A DNA stretch of 64,000 bases, taken from NCBI GenBank assembly GCA_022496805.1, contig CM040085.1:46033811-46097810 (forward strand). Direction: 5' to 3'. The DNA is from Pohlia nutans (taxonomy: Eukaryota; Streptophyta; Bryopsida; Bryales; Mniaceae). How positions within the stretch are numbered: position 1 is the first letter of the stretch; every line of letters starts with the position of its first letter. Below are positions 45,241 through 55,830 of the stretch, one piece after another. A program made the translations under genes and the position numbers. The notes beneath the pieces were generated by a model. The model was not told the origin of the DNA. It saw only the letters and a list, made by a program, of their open reading frames with translations, and made no database searches.

Positions 45241-45713
45241 TCCACTGAGGACGGCTTTCCACGGAGAGCCTGAATCTTCATGCTGATGTCATCCACAATT
45301 ACTTGCTTGACAGAACATGCTTTTGGGAGTGTAACTTAAATTAATTGAGTGCATAACATATTGAGTTGTCAAGTGTTTACAGTATATGTCAGAACTTTTG
45401 GATAAAGCTTCCAAGCTTCCTGTCTTGTTTTCTCCACTTTGCAAGACTGGAAGTCAATTCCCAGCCTGCACCTCATTTATTGTCTCTGCCCCACCAAGGG
45501 AGAGACTACGGAAACGCTTCGTTTTTCAGGAGTTACCAGAAGTTACGTGCATGGATGACAAAAAGAAGCTGTAAAGTAAATTTGGGGGTAAATATTAAGG
45601 CAGAGACTCCGCGACTAGCCGCTTGTTCTTCCTACCTTCTAAACATGTTAGGAGATACCCACCTGACGTCACCATGCAGGTTCAGGCTCTCCATGGAAAG
45701 CCGTCCTGAGTCT
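45241..45713. mobile_element. Inverted-repeat element with an internal ORF
   Basis: Arms 45241-45292 and 45661-45713 share GGACGGCTTTCC and GGAGAGCCTGAA in inverse. The interior has a short plus-strand ORF (45386-45574, starting MSELLDKASKLP) preceded by an acceptor-like TTTACAG. It might be a captured exon; no family recognised. Confidence 0.6.
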
Positions 45714-46382
45714 GGGATCATTGTGCCTTTCGGGAGCTACACATTGGGCATTTGTATACCTAGCTGATGTCCAGTAATAACTAATAAGAGCTAACGAAAA
45801 AAACAAAAACCTGCCCCACGGTGGGACACAGGGCAACTGCCAAATTGATGTAAATAATGTTCCAGACACCAGTTATTTCAAAAATATTTTAAAATATCCG
45901 GGACATTAACCACCGACCAAGGTCGACCCATGTCCCTCCCACGTCAATGTACCATTGTACCTCCCTGTTTTCTCCTCTGCAGGATGATAAGGAATGATTA
46001 CAACCAACAGGTGCTTCCGAGGGGCTAACTATGGCACAGATTTCTACTCAATGCTGTTTGTTCTCTGGTGTATAAACTTGTTCCGAAAAGTTTAAAGTGA
46101 CAGTGGTATCCTTCATACCGGCTGCGTCATGCATCCGGACATTCACTTGCTTCAAACGAATCGCCGCATCGACCCCACTGCACGCAACAAGGAGAAGGCG
46201 TCGCTTTTCACTCCTTCTGTGAGTCAAACGGCGCCACTTCGCACTCACCAATTTTTTTGTTGGATTTGGTGAGTGCGATTTGTCACATAGAACAAGTGTG
46301 TACAGTGAAAAGCGACAATGAACAGGATCCTCCAAAGTGAGAAACGACGCCTCTGCTTGTAGTGACAGTAGTGTATGGCTCT
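45714..46382. other. Spacer
   Basis: GC-moderate sequence with short ORFs; nothing recognised. Confidence 0.35.
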
Positions 46383-47508
46383 TGGCCCATTCACACCCCC
46401 GGCGTGGCAACTCCCATAATTATAAATTATGTTTCTAAAAACTTTTGATGTTTATAGAAGTAGAATGAATTCTTATAATTTAGAATTTCAAAGTCATGGT
46501 TTGTAGCACTTAAGAAGAGAAATCCATAGGTACCAAAATTATTCAAATCAAATAAGTATAGAAATAGTTATGATATTGTATAAATGAATGATAAGTTTTT
46601 TATAAAATGGGGGCTCATCCGGGTCTTGGACCTTTTCTTGGATTTATAATATAAATTATAAATTATAAATTTATGATATGCTTATAATTTATAACTTTCA
46701 ATGCAAAATAGACCTTTATAGGTCCATGGGGTTTCTAATACTTTATAATAAACAAGGTTGACAACTATTTTGGGGGTTTATAATTCCGAGCCCCCTTGCA
46801 CTAGAAGAAAGCTTGGTAAAAGAAACCGCAGCTGAAATTTGCTGCAGTTCATTTGACCACCGTTCTAATACCTTTCCATTATGACTGCAGAAACTTTTTT
46901 TCTTCCAATTTGCAACGGTGGTTCCAAGAATTTTGGTGCTTGTAATACACGATTGGAAAGGTCTTGAAAATACCTTTTCAACGGTATATTACAAGATCCA
47001 AATTTTTCAAAATTACGGCTAAAAAATCAAAAAAAAAGTTCTGCAACCGTTTTGCAACTACAGCAAACAGTGGTCAAACGAGCCGCAACCAATTTTAGCT
47101 GTGATATTTTTTTTACCAAGTTTTCTTGTAGTGATACGTTAAAGAAATTTTTAATTGCGTATGATATATTACTTAATTGACAATAGATTCCCTCAAAGTT
47201 ACCTGACACATGCATGCATGCGAAAACATTGGGACTCTGCGTTCATCAAGTAGGTTATTGGTAGCTACAGACCTACAGTGTGGTCCTGTAAAATTTATTT
47301 TCTTATCTTGACACATGCAAGAAGCTGCTACAACACATTTTGGGTGCCGCCAGAAACTTGCGTTCCACCAACGCACATTCATTGGCCAAAAACATGAAGA
47401 GATAAGGCTTTGACACCGCAAGAAATTGTATATTATTATCCAAAATTTTCCTTGTAACATTCCAGGAACACAACGCAAGTGCTGGAACATCTTGGTGTGA
47501 ATGGGCCA
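46383..47508. mobile_element. Family C MITE, copy 1, expanded by insertions
   Basis: Ends TGGCCCATTCACACC and GGTGTGAATGGGCCA, each next to TCT (46380-46382, 47509-47511). The last 260 bp match the family copy at 54630-54899. The middle holds a CACTA-ended MITE and AT-rich additional sequence, so it is much longer than the roughly 300-bp relatives. Confidence 0.7.
46799..47133. mobile_element. CACTA-ended MITE nested in family C
   Basis: 335 bp with ends CACTAGAAGAAAGCTTGGTA and the inverse of CACTACAAGAAAACTTGGTA; imperfect inverted repeat extends about 70 bp. The 3 bp outside differ (TTG and ATA), so the target duplication is not confirmed. Confidence 0.78.
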
Positions 47509-47511
47509 TCT

Positions 47512-47928
47512 TTGCATCAACCCATGCCCTCTGGCACATAAAGCACTGTCTCTTATTCCAAAACTAAGGTAACTATATCTAAAAGCGACCATTTCCTTAA
47601 AGTGTCCATAGCTCAATCTTCCATAATAAGTAGATTCTGACACCCTACTGTTGATGAGAATGTGCACAATCTGAACATCAAAGTTTAGGGTTGCTTTAAG
47701 GTCAACCTATAGTCAACACTTTGGAAATTCATAACTTATTCATACGGTGTCCAAATAATGCATGCTAAAGTGCGTTGAAATCCTCTTGAACTTGCTAATA
47801 AGACCCACTGAAAATATTTTTTTATTTTATGTGTGTAAATAGGCTCAGTTGGTAAAGTGAACGCTTTAAGGTGTAGTTACCTTACTGTTCATATAAGTGC
47901 CCTCTTGAGACTAAAAAGGTCACAGGCC
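47512..47928. other. Spacer with a tRNA-like patch
   Basis: GGCTCAGTTGGTAAAGTG at 47843-47860 looks like an A-box, but no convincing B-box or tRNA fold follows. Confidence 0.3.
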
Positions 47929-48181
47929 GTACTAAGATCATTTCCACACAACCTGCTTTATTACACATGCAATAAACAATAGCCTGGTCAAAGAGATCAG
48001 AAAACTCACCGCATCAGTAAGTGACTATAGTACCGTACGCAACTAAGTTAGTGACTTAGAGCATGGCCACCGTTGCACAAGATTGCTAGTCTCAAGCATT
48101 TTTGGAGGGCCTGTCCAAATTTATCCTCCCCACCGCCTTCTTAGCAAGGGACCTCTCTGTCACGGCCTCTATAGAATTTTA

Positions 48182-48212
<31 letters not shown>

Positions 48213-48775
48213 TGACACAAATTGATCCTCTATAGAATTTGGCTTTGGCTCGCCATCCTGTGGAGTCCTTTTTTTCCGCTTGTGAGCTTGAATTCCGGGC
48301 TATTCATGGAAGATAATCATCGGCATTGATTACAATTTGGAGCATGACCTCCCTCCTTGCTTGCTCAATGGCTTGTGATTGTTGCTCTGACATGATTGCT
48401 TTGTAACAAGAGCTTTGACATTCCAAAACGGATAATTCTTGGTCTTGACCACTCACGTGGTGAGCTAACATTGTCTGTGTAGCATGCCCACACTTTGAAA
48501 ACACTCCGTAGTTCGTGGGTTGGAGACTGCTGGCTCAAGCATGGTGGGGAAAAATAAATTTGGAAGCCAAATTTGCTTTGGGAGGCCCCGCATACTGTTT
48601 TTTTGATGCCATTTTGGGAAGGCATGGGTGGCCATGCTCTTACTAGTGCTGATAAAATCCCTAGTAAAGTCCCTAGTAAAGTCTGTTAAAATTATCTACT
48701 CTAGGTAACAGATTCCATCATACCGAAAAGGAAAAAAGACCCATGACTACAGCAGTTCACATAAGCTCGCCACGG
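47929..48775. repeat. Duplicate of the 3' flank of the ATP-grasp-like gene
   Basis: 47929-48058 and 48643-48775 match 52733-52945 in the same orientation, including CTGCTTTATTACACA and AACTCACCGCATCAGTAAGTG. The homology stops close to the position of the gene's stop codon, so only the 3' UTR is duplicated here. A PIF MITE splits the copy. Confidence 0.85.
48059..48639. mobile_element. PIF/Harbinger-type MITE 3
   Basis: 581 bp with ends GAGCATGGCCACC and GGTGGCCATGCTC and a TTA target duplication (48056-48058, 48640-48642). The duplicate 3' flank at 52846-52858 reads GTGACTTACTAGT, the empty site. Confidence 0.93.
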
Positions 48776-48945
48776 GATGTAGTGCATTTCATCAGCTCCT
48801 TCAGGACTGTTTGGTAGTCCTCCACAGGACGTGGTAATCCTTTTATAGGACATGGTACTTGTAAGTACGGAAAGTATCCCAATTTGATAGAGTTATCAGT
48901 AAAGCGGAGCAAAATAAAATCCACAAGAGGAAAGACAAGGCAGAA

Positions 48946-51914
48946 TTGGTATTTAAGTTTGAAAGGCGGCAAAATCAAGTTTTGAATCCTCTGGGCTTTC
49001 CACCAGAATTTACACACATGGTCTCTCTCATGTTCGAGGATGTAGCAGCAGCAGTGAAGATGAATGGCGTTCCTTCCCCGCAGTTTAAGATAGAGCGAGG
49101 CGTCAGGCAGGGATGCCCGCTCGCGCTATACCTCTTTCTCATCATCTCAGAGGTTCTTAATATCATGGTCATGAAGGAGGCGGCTGCGGGACGAGTTCAC
49201 GGCATTAAGCTGCCTTTTCCAGGCCGGCAACAGATACTCGCCCAATATGCAGACGATACGTCATTCACCTTGTTGGGACATGAAGGTTCTACTCGTAACC
49301 TAATTTACACCCTCAACACCTTTTGCCTTGCAACTGGGTTAGTGATTAATTGGTCTAAGTCCAATGGGTATTGGAAGAGTAACCATCAGCTGGTTAGGCC
49401 TCCATGGACCAACGGTCTTGGAATCACTTGGGCTGAAAATTCAGAGGTTAGTAAGCTTTTAGGGGTTCCTTTTGGGTTATCTTTGTCTACGGGCGACGTG
49501 AACGCTTTTCTCCAAAAAAAACTTAAGGCCAAGCTGTCTCACTGGAGTACCACGAAAATCAATAGAACAGGCAGAGGCGTAGTGGTGAATAGCGTGTTAC
49601 TCTCATCCTTGTTCTTCTTCTTTTCGGTTTGGGGCGGGACTAAGCAAGGAGTGGCCAAACTTAAGCCGTCCATTCTAAACTATCTTGCGGCGGGCAAGAT
49701 GGAGAGATCTCAGGGCCGGGTGAGTTGGTTACAATGTTGCCAACGAAAAGAAGATAGCGGCATCAATCTCATTAACCCGGATGACGCAGTGGCCGCGCTT
49801 ATGGCCAAGTGGATAGTGAAAGCCTTGGAACCAAGTACTTCTAACCTCCATCTTCTTTTGAGGTTTAAGTTTGCTCAATTTCAACCATATAGTGGAGGTA
49901 GATGGCATGATAGTTTGGAATTTTTTATGCTTCATAAACATCAAGCCCGTACGGGTTCCATTGTTTGGAACCGGGTGATTCTGGCTTGGAAAAGCCTTTT
50001 AACTGCGATCTCTTTCTCGCCCCCGTCATGCTGGGAAGAGCTCATGGGACTTAGTTGGTGGTGGAACCCATGTGTTCCCATGGTAGGGCATGCTTACGGT
50101 ACTACCGTGACGTGTGGCACCTTGGCAGATTCATGACCCCATGGGAAGTTCAGCAAGCTTTTGGCCTGCTCATCACGGAATTTGGAGCATGGGAGGTGGC
50201 CACTGCCAATGCATGGCAAGCTTGGAGGTCCATCATTTTAAAGCAACAGAGTCCGATTGCGAAGGAATGGGTCAGGGTCTTCTCAGACAATTTGATTGAA
50301 CTTCCAACCCTAGTTTGTCAAACCGACGAAGGTTTCTTGCCCAAACCAGGCCCCGGCTTCCACAACATTCCTCTGAAGTTGGCCACTTACGTCGTTCGCC
50401 TTCAATCCGCAAGCCTGGTGGAGATTCCTTGGGAATCTCGGTTATCTGCGGCAACTTACGACAGTCGAGGCGATGGTGCCATTACTGTGATTGTTGGTTG
50501 TATTCGAAGAGTCCGTGTAATAGAGGTGAAGAAGGGCCCCAAGAAATTGCCCGTCCTACTGTATTATGGCAAAACGCAAGATCTTCTGTGGGATCCCGCT
50601 AGGTACTTCTGGCCAGACCGAGTGCCACTGATGAGTTACACGGCCAGTTTGGGGAGGAAATTCCTCCTGAAGACTCACAAAGTCCCGGATGTCGTCGAGA
50701 AAAAATGGAGCGGAGTACTTCCGGTCACTTATAAACTAAGGGGGCTCAATGTCTGGGACGTGGAGAGAACGAAAAAAGAAGCGGGGCTCTTGTGGGCTAT
50801 ATGGCATAAGGGCGTTGAGGTCAATGCCTCGCGAGGAACGGGTAGTGGTCGTCGCAGGATTGACCAATGTTGTCCAATATGTATGACAGGCACACGAGAG
50901 ACGGTGATGCACAGGTTTTAGGAGTGTCCGTCGGCTATGAAGGCGTGGAGATGGGGCACTCAGATCATGAACATTCTGGCTCCAAGACACGCAGGCGATT
51001 CGGACACAGTAGCTGAGACCGGTGTCTCAGCCACCACAGAGGAACATCCAGACACTCTCGCGGTGACTATCAGCTCCGACCAAGAAGGCGGTACCAGGGA
51101 CCTAAGCGGTCCTGTAGAACTGGAGGTAAATGCCAACCAGACAACTGCTGGGGAGTTGAGGGACGCAACGCAGACACGCAATGCGCCAAGGGCGCACAAC
51201 GCGCCAAGGGCGCGCAACGCGCCAAGGGCGCATAGCGCGACCAGGGCTCACAACGCGTCCCGGGCGCTGCTCGTACCAAGGGGGAGTGATGCACCCCAGT
51301 ATCACAATGGTGCACAACGTACTGCTGCCCGGGGAGAACATAACAGTCGCGTTGGTATGCGCAGTTCGGGACCGGCCACCCAACTTACCAGGGAGGCAAT
51401 GATCACAGTCGTGGGGAACCGCGAGGCTGCTGGATCCACCAGGCCTTTGGACCTTAACGTCACTCCGGAGGAGCAGGGACGTGGGACTCCCAGGACCAAC
51501 AGAATCAATCCAGTGTCGGAAGCCAACACTCTTATGATTTGGAAGCACGGGATTTTTGCTCACAGGACGCCCAGGAGGTTCAAGAAAGTGAGCAGAATTT
51601 GGCTCTTGCTTAGGGGTGCCATTTTATAGATGATATGGAAAAAACGCAATGACGCGGCGTTTAGCGGCACTCATTGGCATATCGAAAAGGTCTGCTGCAG
51701 AATTTGGCTCGAGATGGTGAATTATGGGAGACTTGCTTGGACAAGGACTCAAGCCGCCATGAAGAAGTATGCCAGCAACCCCGAGAAAGTGGAACAGGTG
51801 GTGAAGCAGTTTCGGACTCCCTGGTGTAGACAGAGGCTCTTTGCCAAGTGGGACGGCATCCAGCCTTGTTGGCACCTTAGAAATTCCAGTTTTAGCTCGA
51901 TTAGCGAGGTCTAG
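48946..51914 (+). pseudogene. LINE reverse transcriptase / zf-RVT polyprotein, broken
   Basis: RT motifs in order: RGVRQGCPLALYLF near 49090, AQYADDTSF with the YADD catalytic box near 49240, and GLVINWSKS. The frame shifts near 50070-50130 and continues in 50055-50921 with a finger half (CPICM...VMHRF), a TAG at 50919, then KAWRWG. About 175 residues with a repeat then intervene before the usual RRFKKVSRIWLLLRGAIL, a second TAG at 51627, and the terminal LFAKWDGIQPCW to 51914. Both TAG stops sit where relatives plausibly have Trp. Not translatable as one protein. Confidence 0.88.
51179..51262. repeat. 18-bp tandem repeat inside the LINE
   Basis: About five units of AACGCGCCAAGGGCGCAC type encode NAPRAH-like hexapeptides in the frame of the LINE protein. 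Confidence 0.85.
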
Positions 51915-52084
51915 GTGTCCACCAACCTCACCGGACTTGGCGGGGTTGGTTTGTCTTTTATCTTGTTCTCTTGTGCAATAAAGAGTTCCCTTTATTTGTG
52001 TCAAAAAAGAAAAATAAAAATAAAAATAAAAAATTTTGGATCCTGTTTTTTCAACCAATCAAATCGCATTGCATTGTCAGCGAG

Positions 52085-52260
52085 ATTTTTTTCTTTTTCA
52101 CACAAATAAATAGGAGTCTTTTACTACAAAAAGAGAGAAACACAAATACAACCCAACCGGGCCAGGACCGCAGAGGCCCAGAAAAGCCTACTCCTTGCTA
52201 ATCAAACTAAATCTATGACTATTCAAATTCCACCAAGGTTGAGAATCAACCCAACTGGCA
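52085..52260 (-). mobile_element. LINE 3' end fragment, inverted
   Basis: On the minus strand it reads GGTTGGGTTGTATTTGTG and a tail resembling CCTATTTATTTGTGTGAAA, similar to the 3' UTR of the LINE at 51915-52020. Boundaries approximate. Confidence 0.6.
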
Positions 52261-52732
52261 AACAGGTCAGGACAACTTGTCAGCGAGATTCTAACATGTC
52301 ACCTTCCCAAACCTAAAGAAGCTCCCCCAATGCACACTCAAGTTCCCCTCACGGAATCTACCCGTGCCCCCACACCAACCCACATGCTTGCCCAAAGCAA
52401 GTCCTTGGCTCCTTCTCACTGACAATCATTTCCTGCAATTTCTAATTGAAGCTTCAAAACTCTGTGTTGCAGAGGGGCTACCCCTCCTTGACTTTACGGA
52501 TCACTCTCATGAGTGAAAAGGATCCTCCATGTCGCTGCCCATTGCAAACACACCTGATCCACAAAACGTAGTGCGGCTCCAATACCGTCCTCATGAACAA
52601 CTCGATCCGAATGCGAGAAAGGACCGGAGCTATGAGTATCCGAGTACTAACGCACACTTGCCTACTCTCATTCAGAAACTACTTTTCATGTAAAAGCACT
52701 CAACCAGTGCGTTTTACACGACGTACTGGGAT
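52261..52732. other. Spacer
   Basis: No gene or repeat end recognised. Confidence 0.35.
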
Positions 52733-52954
52733 GATCATTTCCGCACGACCTGCTTTATTACACACGGGCTCTAATCAACAGGCCGGTCGAAGAGATCAAA
52801 AAACTCACCGCATCAGTAAGTGACTAGTAGTGTACGCAACTAGTGACTTACTAGTGCTGATAGAGTACCTAGTAAAGACTGTTAAAATTAACTACTCTAG
52901 AAAGAGAAAAAGACCCATTGACTACAGTAGTTCTCATGAGCTCGCTCCTGCCAA
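52733..52954 (-). terminator. 3' UTR and polyadenylation region of the ATP-grasp-like gene
   Basis: On the minus strand an AATAAA signal (TTTATT at 52752-52757) lies about 200 bp past the stop codon. The whole stretch is duplicated at 47929-48775. Confidence 0.55.
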
Positions 52955-53977
52955 CTAGTGAACACCGTTCGACACTACCACCTGCACCTTCGCAATGTGG
53001 CCGTTTCCATTTGCCAGCGACGACGACTTCTTTGTCACGTCACACTCTGCTGCTGGCTCCGCCACACACATGCTTCGCAGCGTCTCGCGCATGCGTTTCC
53101 CTGCTTCCAGATCCCAGCAATTGATCACCGCCAGCCGGAACCCGCCTTCCGGCATGTAGTGATCGTCCGGCGCCACCGAATCGTCGAACGTCAGCTGGAT
53201 CGACGTCACGTCCTCCGCCGGCAGCAGCGCCTGCGCTGCCTCCCGGTCGATCGACCACCGCTTCCCATGCTCCCCGAACAACGCCACACTGAACCCGTCC
53301 CGTTTCGGGCTGTTCTCGAACCGCCACACGCCGTGCACGTGCAGGTTCGCCACTGCGTCCAGCCACCCCTCGCCATTCAAATCCACCCACTGCGACGTCA
53401 TCCGCAGGTGGCATTCGATGATGCGCCCGCCGATGGTTTCCACATTGATCACGCCCGAAAACCCCTGCAGGTGCCGCGTGATCCAGCTCGTCAGGTACTC
53501 CTCCAGCTCCGCGTCGCCCTCGCGGTGCACCATGAAGCAATCGAACGTCCCTTGCTCGCCCGGCACCGCCGTCGAGTGCTGCCACCACCGCGGCGTCCCC
53601 TTCTCCAGCGCCACGTCCGTCGATACGTGCCGCCCCTCGAACAGCGGCATCCAAAAGTACCCCGGCTCGATGGCTTTCACGTACTCTTTCTCGTTCGCGA
53701 TCACTCGGCTGCCCGTGCCCATGCCGTTCATGTTGTAGATGGGCTTCGAGAACACCGGGTACCGATCGGGCGTCGTGCCGTGCGGCCCGTGCGCCAACCC
53801 TTGCGTCTCGCAGATCAGCATCTTGTTGTACACCCACCGATGCTTCGGATACAGCATCCACGACAACGCATCGTCGATCGACACTGTCTCGTCGTTCGGC
53901 ACTGTCGAGTTCTCGAAGTACTGCTTCTCCCACGGATATGGCCCGGCAAATCCCTTCGTCAGTTGAAACAGAGGCAT
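52955..53977 (-). CDS. Intronless ATP-grasp-like protein, function unknown
   Basis: One uninterrupted frame of 340 residues with a single plausible ATG at 53977. The pattern resembles ATP-grasp enzymes: YPVFSKPIYNMNGMGTGSRV (Lys then a Gly-rich loop, about residues 73-92), EGRHVSTDV (about 114-122), and INVETIGGRIIECHLR (about 177-192), where ATP-grasp folds place metal-binding acidic residues. A further conserved-looking block is FRLAVINCWDLEAGKRMRE. The last 35 residues are low complexity. The ATP-grasp assignment is an inference from these motifs; ligand and pathway are unknown. It is the only intron-free gene here and has strong G/C at third positions, although exon 1 of RPN6 and GPT are also GC-rich. 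Long ORFs on the opposite strand are shadows of this codon bias. Confidence 0.85.
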   Translation of the reverse strand: MPLFQLTKGFAGPYPWEKQYFENSTVPNDETVSIDDALSWMLYPKHRWVYNKMLICETQGLAHGPHGTTPDRYPVFSKPIYNMNGMGTGSRVIANEKEYVKAIEPGYFWMPLFEGRHVSTDVALEKGTPRWWQHSTAVPGEQGTFDCFMVHREGDAELEEYLTSWITRHLQGFSGVINVETIGGRIIECHLRMTSQWVDLNGEGWLDAVANLHVHGVWRFENSPKRDGFSVALFGEHGKRWSIDREAAQALLPAEDVTSIQLTFDDSVAPDDHYMPEGGFRLAVINCWDLEAGKRMRETLRSMCVAEPAAECDVTKKSSSLANGNGHIAKVQVVVSNGVH

Positions 53978-54629
53978 GATTGCTCAAGTGCTGATCGACT
54001 GATCGAGGTCCCTCAAATTACAATTCAACTATACAATCCACGTCAATTCTCCAGATCCCACAGATGTTTCAATCCTAGTTTCCTAAAGCCTCTATCGGAA
54101 AATCCCTGGAGATAATTAAGTCTGCGTCGATGTTCGTCAAGTCCTCGACATGCTCAGCGTTCACAAGTTGACGCCAGCTGCTGGAGTCTTGAACGGAGTC
54201 TGGATTGCTGACTGGTTTGGGCAGCTAATTAAACAACAAGATGTACATGAATCATTGACATGTACACGTACATGGGAATTGACGAACCCCAGATGAGCAC
54301 CTTACATGAAATCAACCCTGGCCTAGCAAAGGAGGCCGAGCCTATGAGTCCGAGGCAATCACGCAGACAGCCCTATCGATATCTTGCACTGCGAAGGCAG
54401 AGGATGGAGAAGCAAATGGAACAGTCAAGTCGAATGGAGCGAATGCAGCGAAGATGTGAATTAAGTAGACGAGCGGGAAGAGAGACACTGGTGCCAGGTG
54501 GTGACCATGAATCTCACCGGTGAGGGATGACAACGGTTGATGTCGAGCCCATCCTGTGATGCCAGTGGGACACGAAGGATATGCAGGGGACCCTATCCAG
54601 ATCCGGCACAGCAATGCAAGAGGAGATGA
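53978..54629. other. Upstream region of the ATP-grasp-like gene
   Basis: Promoter and 5' UTR for the minus-strand gene should lie here. ATGTACATGAATCATTGACATGTACAC around 54241 contains a TGTACA palindrome pair. A small ORF at 54260-54523 has no recognisable features. Confidence 0.35.
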
Positions 54630-54899
54630 TGGCCCGTTCACACCAGAATCTGCGGTTGTTAAGTTTTTGGCAGCTACAGTGTGCCCCTGTAAAATTTATT
54701 TATTTTAACTTGGTGCATGCAAGAATCTACACCAACACATGCAAGAAATTTACGCTGTAGCAATTGCCATGCGTTGGCAAAAAGCATGAAGAAACAAGGC
54801 TTTGATACCGCAAGAAATTGTATATTATTTTCAAAATTTACCTTGGAGCATTCCATGAACGCAACACAAGTGCTGGAGCTTTTTGGTGTGAATGGGCTA
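54630..54899. mobile_element. Family C MITE, copy 2
   Basis: 270 bp with ends TGGCCCGTTCACACC and GGTGTGAATGGGCTA, flanked by TGA (54627-54629, 54900-54902). Confidence 0.85.
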
Positions 54900-55339
54900 T
54901 GAGACGCTGCGAGGAATGGAAGGGTGGATTCTCATGGACTGATTGCAGTTGATCTGAGAAGGAGATCAATAGACAAGCGTGCAGAGAAAAAGCATTGCCT
55001 GCCAGTTAGATTGAGTAGCATGTCAAATTCTCCTTAGCGTACTTCATAAGCAAATGCACTGCAACCTTCTTTTTTACTTCTTTTCATATTTCACATATGG
55101 CCAAATTAGCGTTGTATTCTTTTGGAGCAAAGTTAGAGTTGCAACCAAAAATATTTTCATAGACCTTTATATATCTTTGTATTTGTAGTATTTTCATCCA
55201 AATGCTTCATATCTTCATCCAAATGCTTCATATCTTCATCCAAACATGCATATTTTCATCCAAAATTGGTGAATTCATAGAAACGTCTAAAACATAAGTG
55301 GCGATTTTATTTTGAAAAGTGAGAATTCAGCACCGAAAA
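54900..55339. other. Spacer with a short tandem repeat
   Basis: CTTCATCCAAATGCTTCATAT-like units of about 22 bp repeat three to four times at 55192-55262. Otherwise featureless. Confidence 0.6.
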
Positions 55340-55550
55340 GCAAGTGCTTACTCAGTTCAATACCCTTTGGTGTAGGAAGCAATTGTTTGCCAAATGGGAT
55401 GACATTCAACCTTGTTGGCACATTAGTGGTCCTAGGTTTAGCTCAATTAACAAGGTCTAGGTGCCTACCAATCTCGCCAGTCGTGGCGGAGCGGGTATGT
55501 TCCTCTTTCTTTCTGTAAAGGGTTCCTTTATTTGTGTAAAAAAAAAAAAA
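55340..55550 (+). mobile_element. 5'-truncated LINE insertion with perfect target duplication
   Basis: 211 bp containing only the last codons of ORF2 (LFAKWDDIQPCWHISGPRFS, stop) plus 3' UTR and a poly(A) tail. AGCACCGAAAA is duplicated at 55329-55339 and 55551-55561. The tail and duplication show target-primed reverse transcription. Confidence 0.93.
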
Positions 55551-55704
55551 AGCACCGAAAATATTCTCTTCAAAAAATGGATTTAGCAACCTGACAATTT
55601 TCCGCCGAAAAAGAAGCACTGATATGGCAGCGGATCTGAGTGAGAAGGAGACCAGGTAGACGAGTATGCAGAGAAAAGAACACTGCCCGCTAGTCACCGG
55701 ATTT

Positions 55705-55830
55705 TTGTTTTTTATTATTATTTTTAAACAGATAATGGCCAGCCTTTACTGCCAGAAAGAGAGACAACATGCAAAACAACCCCAACCCGCCAGGTCCAGG
55801 GAGGCAGGGAATGGAGATTAGACTTTGGCA
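55705..55830 (-). mobile_element. LINE 3' end fragment, inverted
   Basis: Minus-strand sequence with GGTCCAGGCGGGT-like 3' UTR words (CCTGGCGGGTTGGGGTTG) and an A/T-rich tail at 55705-55735. Boundaries approximate. Confidence 0.65.

Larger units (their letters stand above)
48946..52030 (+). mobile_element. Decayed L1-type LINE, 5'-truncated
   Basis: Carries most of an ORF2 from mid reverse transcriptase to the C terminus, followed by a 3' UTR (GCAATAAAGAGTTCCC) and an A-rich tail at 51995-52030. The 5' end, endonuclease and ORF1 are absent. The right boundary is set by the tail; the left boundary is approximate. Confidence 0.88.

Noticed and set aside
45366..45767. Plus-strand ORF of 133 residues
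   Set aside because: Lies inside an inverted-repeat element, overlaps another frame and shows no recognisable domain; kept only as a remark under that element.
47837..47885. tRNA gene
   Set aside because: Only an A-box-like stretch; no acceptor stem, anticodon arm or B-box at the right distance.
51430..51450. LDLN-type EAR-like motif in the LINE insert
   Set aside because: A four-residue match inside a decayed frame is not evidence of a repressor domain.
47929..52945. Direct repeats flanking an RT gene read as an LTR retrotransposon
   Set aside because: The RT is LINE-type with a zf-RVT finger and A-rich tail, the repeats lack TG...CA ends, and one of them is the 3' UTR of a neighbouring gene.
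53040..53987. 315-residue minus-strand ORF in another frame
   Set aside because: Low-complexity Arg/Gly/Ala translation caused by high GC at third positions of the true frame.
52958..54115. 385-residue ORF on the plus strand
   Set aside because: It is the opposite-strand shadow of the ATP-grasp-like gene, rich in His/Arg/Pro, with no domain pattern; the minus frame has the motifs.
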